This document shows positions 57,887 through 64,000 of a DNA stretch of 64,000 nucleotides, in pieces. Under the pieces are notes generated by a model that saw only the letters and a list, made by a program, of their open reading frames with translations, had not been told where the DNA came from and did not search any database. Made by a program: the position numbers and the translations under genes. Position 1 is the stretch's first letter; each line of letters opens with the position of its first letter. Origin of the DNA: JANMAT01 sp031359995 (GTDB taxonomy: Bacteria > Actinomycetota > Acidimicrobiia > Acidimicrobiales > Ilumatobacteraceae). The stretch covers positions 1 to 64,000 of the forward strand of contig JANMAT010000225.1 in the NCBI GenBank assembly GCA_031359995.1, read 5' to 3'.

Positions 57887-59130
57887 TGCCCTCCTCGATG
57901 TTCGCCAACCTGCTGGCGGCCGACTCGCTGCTGTCCGGTGGCGTCGGTCTGCGGGTGGTGCTGGTCGTGCTCGTGAAGGTCCTCGTCGCCTTCGTGTTCC
58001 TGATGGTCGCCGTCATGCTCATGGTGTGGTTCGAGCGCAAGCTCATCGCCGGCATGCAGAACCGCGTCGGCCCCAACAAGGCCGGCCCGTGGGGCCTGTT
58101 GCAGACGCTGGCCGACGGCATCAAGCTCTTCTTCAAGGAAGACCTGATCCCCGAGCGGGCCGACCGCTTCGTGTTCAAGCTGGCGCCGTACCTGTCGTTG
58201 GTGCCCGCCTTCCTCGTGTTCTGCGTGATCCCCGTGGGCGGTGACTTCAGCGACAAGGCCCACCCCGGGCAGATCTCGATCTTGGGCCGCTGGACCCAGC
58301 TGCAGCTGGCCGACCCGCCCATCGGCATCCTGCTGGTGCTGGCGCTGTCGTCCATCGCCGTGTACGGCGTGATGCTGGCCGGTTGGTCGTCGGGCTCGAA
58401 GTACCCGCTGCTCGGTTCGGTGCGGGCCTCGGCCCAGATGGTCAGCTACGAAGCAGCTCTCGGCATGAGCGTCGCTTCGGTGGTGCTGGTGGTCGGCTCG
58501 CTGTCCACCCACGACATCGTGGCCAAGCAGACGACCATCGTCTCCTGGAACCTGGTGGCCACCGCCTTCGTGCCGTTCGTGATCTTCGTGATCGCGGCCA
58601 CGGCCGAGTTGAACCGGCCGCCGTTCGACCTCGTCGAGGCCGAACAGGAGCTGGTCGGCGGCTTCAACACCGAGTACTCGTCGATCCGGTTCGCGCTGTT
58701 CTTCCTGTCCGAGTTCATGAACACGGTCACCATGTCGGGCGTGATCGTCACCTTGTTCCTCGGGGGCCCGCAGCCGCCGTTCAAGTTCCTGCACGACCTG
58801 CCCGGGCCGGGCTGGGCGTGGGGCATCCTGTGGTTCTTCCTGAAGCTGTACCTGTTCCTCTACATGTACGTGTGGTTCCGGGCCACGTTGCCCCGGTTCC
58901 GCTACGACCAGCTCATGAACCTCGGCTGGAAGCTGCTCATCCCGGCGTCGTTCGGGTGGCTGCTCCTGCTCATCACCGTTCGCTGGGCCTCCGACAAGGG
59001 CTGGAACGGTGTGCAGCGCGTGGGGGTCGCCGCCGTGGCGGTGGCCGTCATGGCGATCTTCGGACTCCTGCTCGTCGCCGCCTTGCGGGTGTCGGCCCGC
59101 AACCGCTCCCGGGAAGGGACGATGTACTGA
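57886..59130 (+). CDS. nuoH: NADH-quinone oxidoreductase subunit H
   Basis: 414 residues, eight transmembrane helices. FERKLIAGMQNRVGPNKAGP, LADGIKLFFKEDLIPERAD, the Q-site loop ATAELNRPPFDLVEAEQELV, and GGFNTEYSSIRFALFFLSEF are all standard. It closes the quinone chamber and links to the proton pumps. The first ~15 residues are extra. Confidence 0.97.
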   Translation: MPSSMFANLLAADSLLSGGVGLRVVLVVLVKVLVAFVFLMVAVMLMVWFERKLIAGMQNRVGPNKAGPWGLLQTLADGIKLFFKEDLIPERADRFVFKLAPYLSLVPAFLVFCVIPVGGDFSDKAHPGQISILGRWTQLQLADPPIGILLVLALSSIAVYGVMLAGWSSGSKYPLLGSVRASAQMVSYEAALGMSVASVVLVVGSLSTHDIVAKQTTIVSWNLVATAFVPFVIFVIAATAELNRPPFDLVEAEQELVGGFNTEYSSIRFALFFLSEFMNTVTMSGVIVTLFLGGPQPPFKFLHDLPGPGWAWGILWFFLKLYLFLYMYVWFRATLPRFRYDQLMNLGWKLLIPASFGWLLLLITVRWASDKGWNGVQRVGVAAVAVAVMAIFGLLLVAALRVSARNRSREGTMY

Positions 59131-59827
59131 TGGGCTACCTGGGCGGATTCGCCGTCACCGCGCGCCAGAGCCGCATGTTCGGCGGCAAGCGCGTCACCAC
59201 CGAGTACTCGGGCGGTCGTGAAGCCAAGAAGGGTGACGACAGCCACGACGAGAAGACCCCGAAGCCCGAGCGCCTCCACGGCCGCCACGTCCTCAACCGG
59301 TACGAGGACGGCATGGAGAAGTGCATCGGCTGTGAGCTGTGCGCCGGCGTGTGCCCGGCCAAGTGCATCTACGTGCGCGGCCTCGACAACCCGCCCGACC
59401 ACCCGGTCTCGCCGGGCGAGCGGTACGGCTTCGTCTACGAGATCAACTACCTGCGCTGCATCCACTGCGACCTGTGCGTGGAGGCCTGCCCCACCGAGGC
59501 CATCACCGAGACGAAGCTGTTCGAGTTCTCCTTCACCAACCGCCAGGACGCCATCTACACCAAGGCCGAGCTGTTGGTGGGCGACGACGGCAAGCCCCAG
59601 CAGCTGCCGTGGGAGGACTGGCGCCCCGGCGACGACGAGCACACCTCGGGCTGGATGCGGGCCACCGCGTCCGGCGGCGACGCCGACTTCGTCGGGGTGG
59701 TCGGCTGGTCGGGCGAGCTCGGCTACGGCGTGCGTCAGGCGGAAGCGGCCGACGGCGACCCGGCCGTCGACGGCGACGCGGCCCCGGTCGCCGACGGCTG
59801 GGCGGCGGCCGAGAAGGGTCACCACTG

Positions 59828-59828
<1 letters not shown>
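59130..59828 (+). CDS. nuoI: NADH-quinone oxidoreductase subunit I
   Basis: 232 residues. Two [4Fe-4S] sites, CIGCELCAGVCPAKCIYV and CIHCDLCVEACPTEAITE, follow RLHGRHVLNRYEDGMEKC. The last ~60 residues are an Ala/Asp-rich tail (AEAADGDPAVDGDAAPVA) beyond the usual end. The ATG overlaps the nuoH stop. Confidence 0.96.
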
Positions 59829-60366
<538 letters not shown>

Positions 60367-60367
<1 letters not shown>

Positions 60368-60684
60368 TGCTCGCGGCCATGCAACCCACCACGGCCTGGT
60401 ACCTGGTGCTGGCGTCGGTGCTGTTCACCATCGGGGCCGTCGGCGTGCTCGTGCGCCGCAACCCGCTGGTGATGTTCATGTGCGTCGAGCTCATGCTCAA
60501 CGCCGTCAACCTGACCTTCGTGGCCCTGGCCCGCCACCTGAAGGACATCAACGGTCAGACCGTGGTGTTCTTCGTGCTGGTGGTGGCGGCCGCCGAGGTC
60601 ACGGTGGGCCTGGGCATCATCGTGGCCATCCTGCGACGACAGCCCGGCGCCAATGCCGACGACATGACGTTGATGAAGGGCTGA
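60367..60684 (+). CDS. nuoK: NADH-quinone oxidoreductase subunit K
   Basis: 105 residues, three transmembrane helices. LVRRNPLVMFMCVELMLNAV has the conserved Glu, and VVFFVLVVAAAEVTVGLGII has the second Glu, both in the proton path. Three bases separate its stop from nuoL. Confidence 0.96.
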
Positions 60685-60687
60685 GCG

Positions 60688-64000
<3,313 letters not shown>

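Overview
The window is high-GC bacterial DNA with actinobacterial character. I infer class Acidimicrobiia (Ilumatobacter-like) from four things: strong C/G third-position bias; many genes that start at or within about ten bases of a TANNNT -10 box (leaderless transcripts); secreted proteins ending in repeats with a GFVTV(W/Y)PC...P.ASNLN core; and a split, b6f-like cytochrome b operon directly upstream of a full nuo operon. The class assignment is inference, not read from a marker gene.

Layout. 1-1404: the 3' part of dnaE (minus strand) preceded by the C-terminal end of an intein, then a foreign-looking hypothetical gene, a broken tyrosine integrase and tRNA-Thr(TGT); this looks like a scarred integration site. 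1526-9343: secreted subtilase-like protein, cytochrome P450, DUF3263 protein, LytR_C protein, glycerate kinase, GNAT acetyltransferase and a MoaD/ThiS-type sulfur carrier. 9397-11764: CIRCE-controlled groL without groES, and a Fae-like protein. 11784-17018: a compact island bounded by a perfect 53-bp direct repeat. It holds a small EACC1-like protein, a 977-residue caspase-like multidomain protein and a membrane-anchored patatin phospholipase. I read it as an uncharacterised conflict or anti-phage system inserted at the 3' end of the SGNH/repeat-protein gene (16966-18741).

18965-33288 is mainly metabolic: aldehyde dehydrogenase plus UxaA/GarD-type dehydratase, a decayed chemoreceptor with a GAF protein, an aminotransferase, an ABC pair with a degenerate ATPase, proC, a SAM hydroxide adenosyltransferase, an acyl-CoA synthetase, an ABM monooxygenase-like protein and two amidohydrolases. 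34116-40385 is a redox/heme block: rex (with a possible operator), hemA, hemD, a HAD hydrolase, a zinc-ribbon membrane protein, hemB and hemL; hemC is absent.

40708-64000 is the respiratory block. After a low-complexity membrane protein, a geranylgeranyl-reductase-like flavoprotein (probably isoprenoid or menaquinone side-chain reduction) and a cytochrome c, there is a bc-type complex: membrane subunit, 2x[4Fe-4S] ferredoxin, cytochrome b N-half, cytochrome b C-half, Rieske, diheme cytochrome c and a second membrane subunit. It runs without a visible break into nuoABCD-lipoprotein-EFGHIJKLM, with nuoM cut by the window end. Together these make a quinone-reducing/quinol-oxidising chain, and Rex next to the heme genes suggests NADH/NAD+ sensing tied to cofactor supply.
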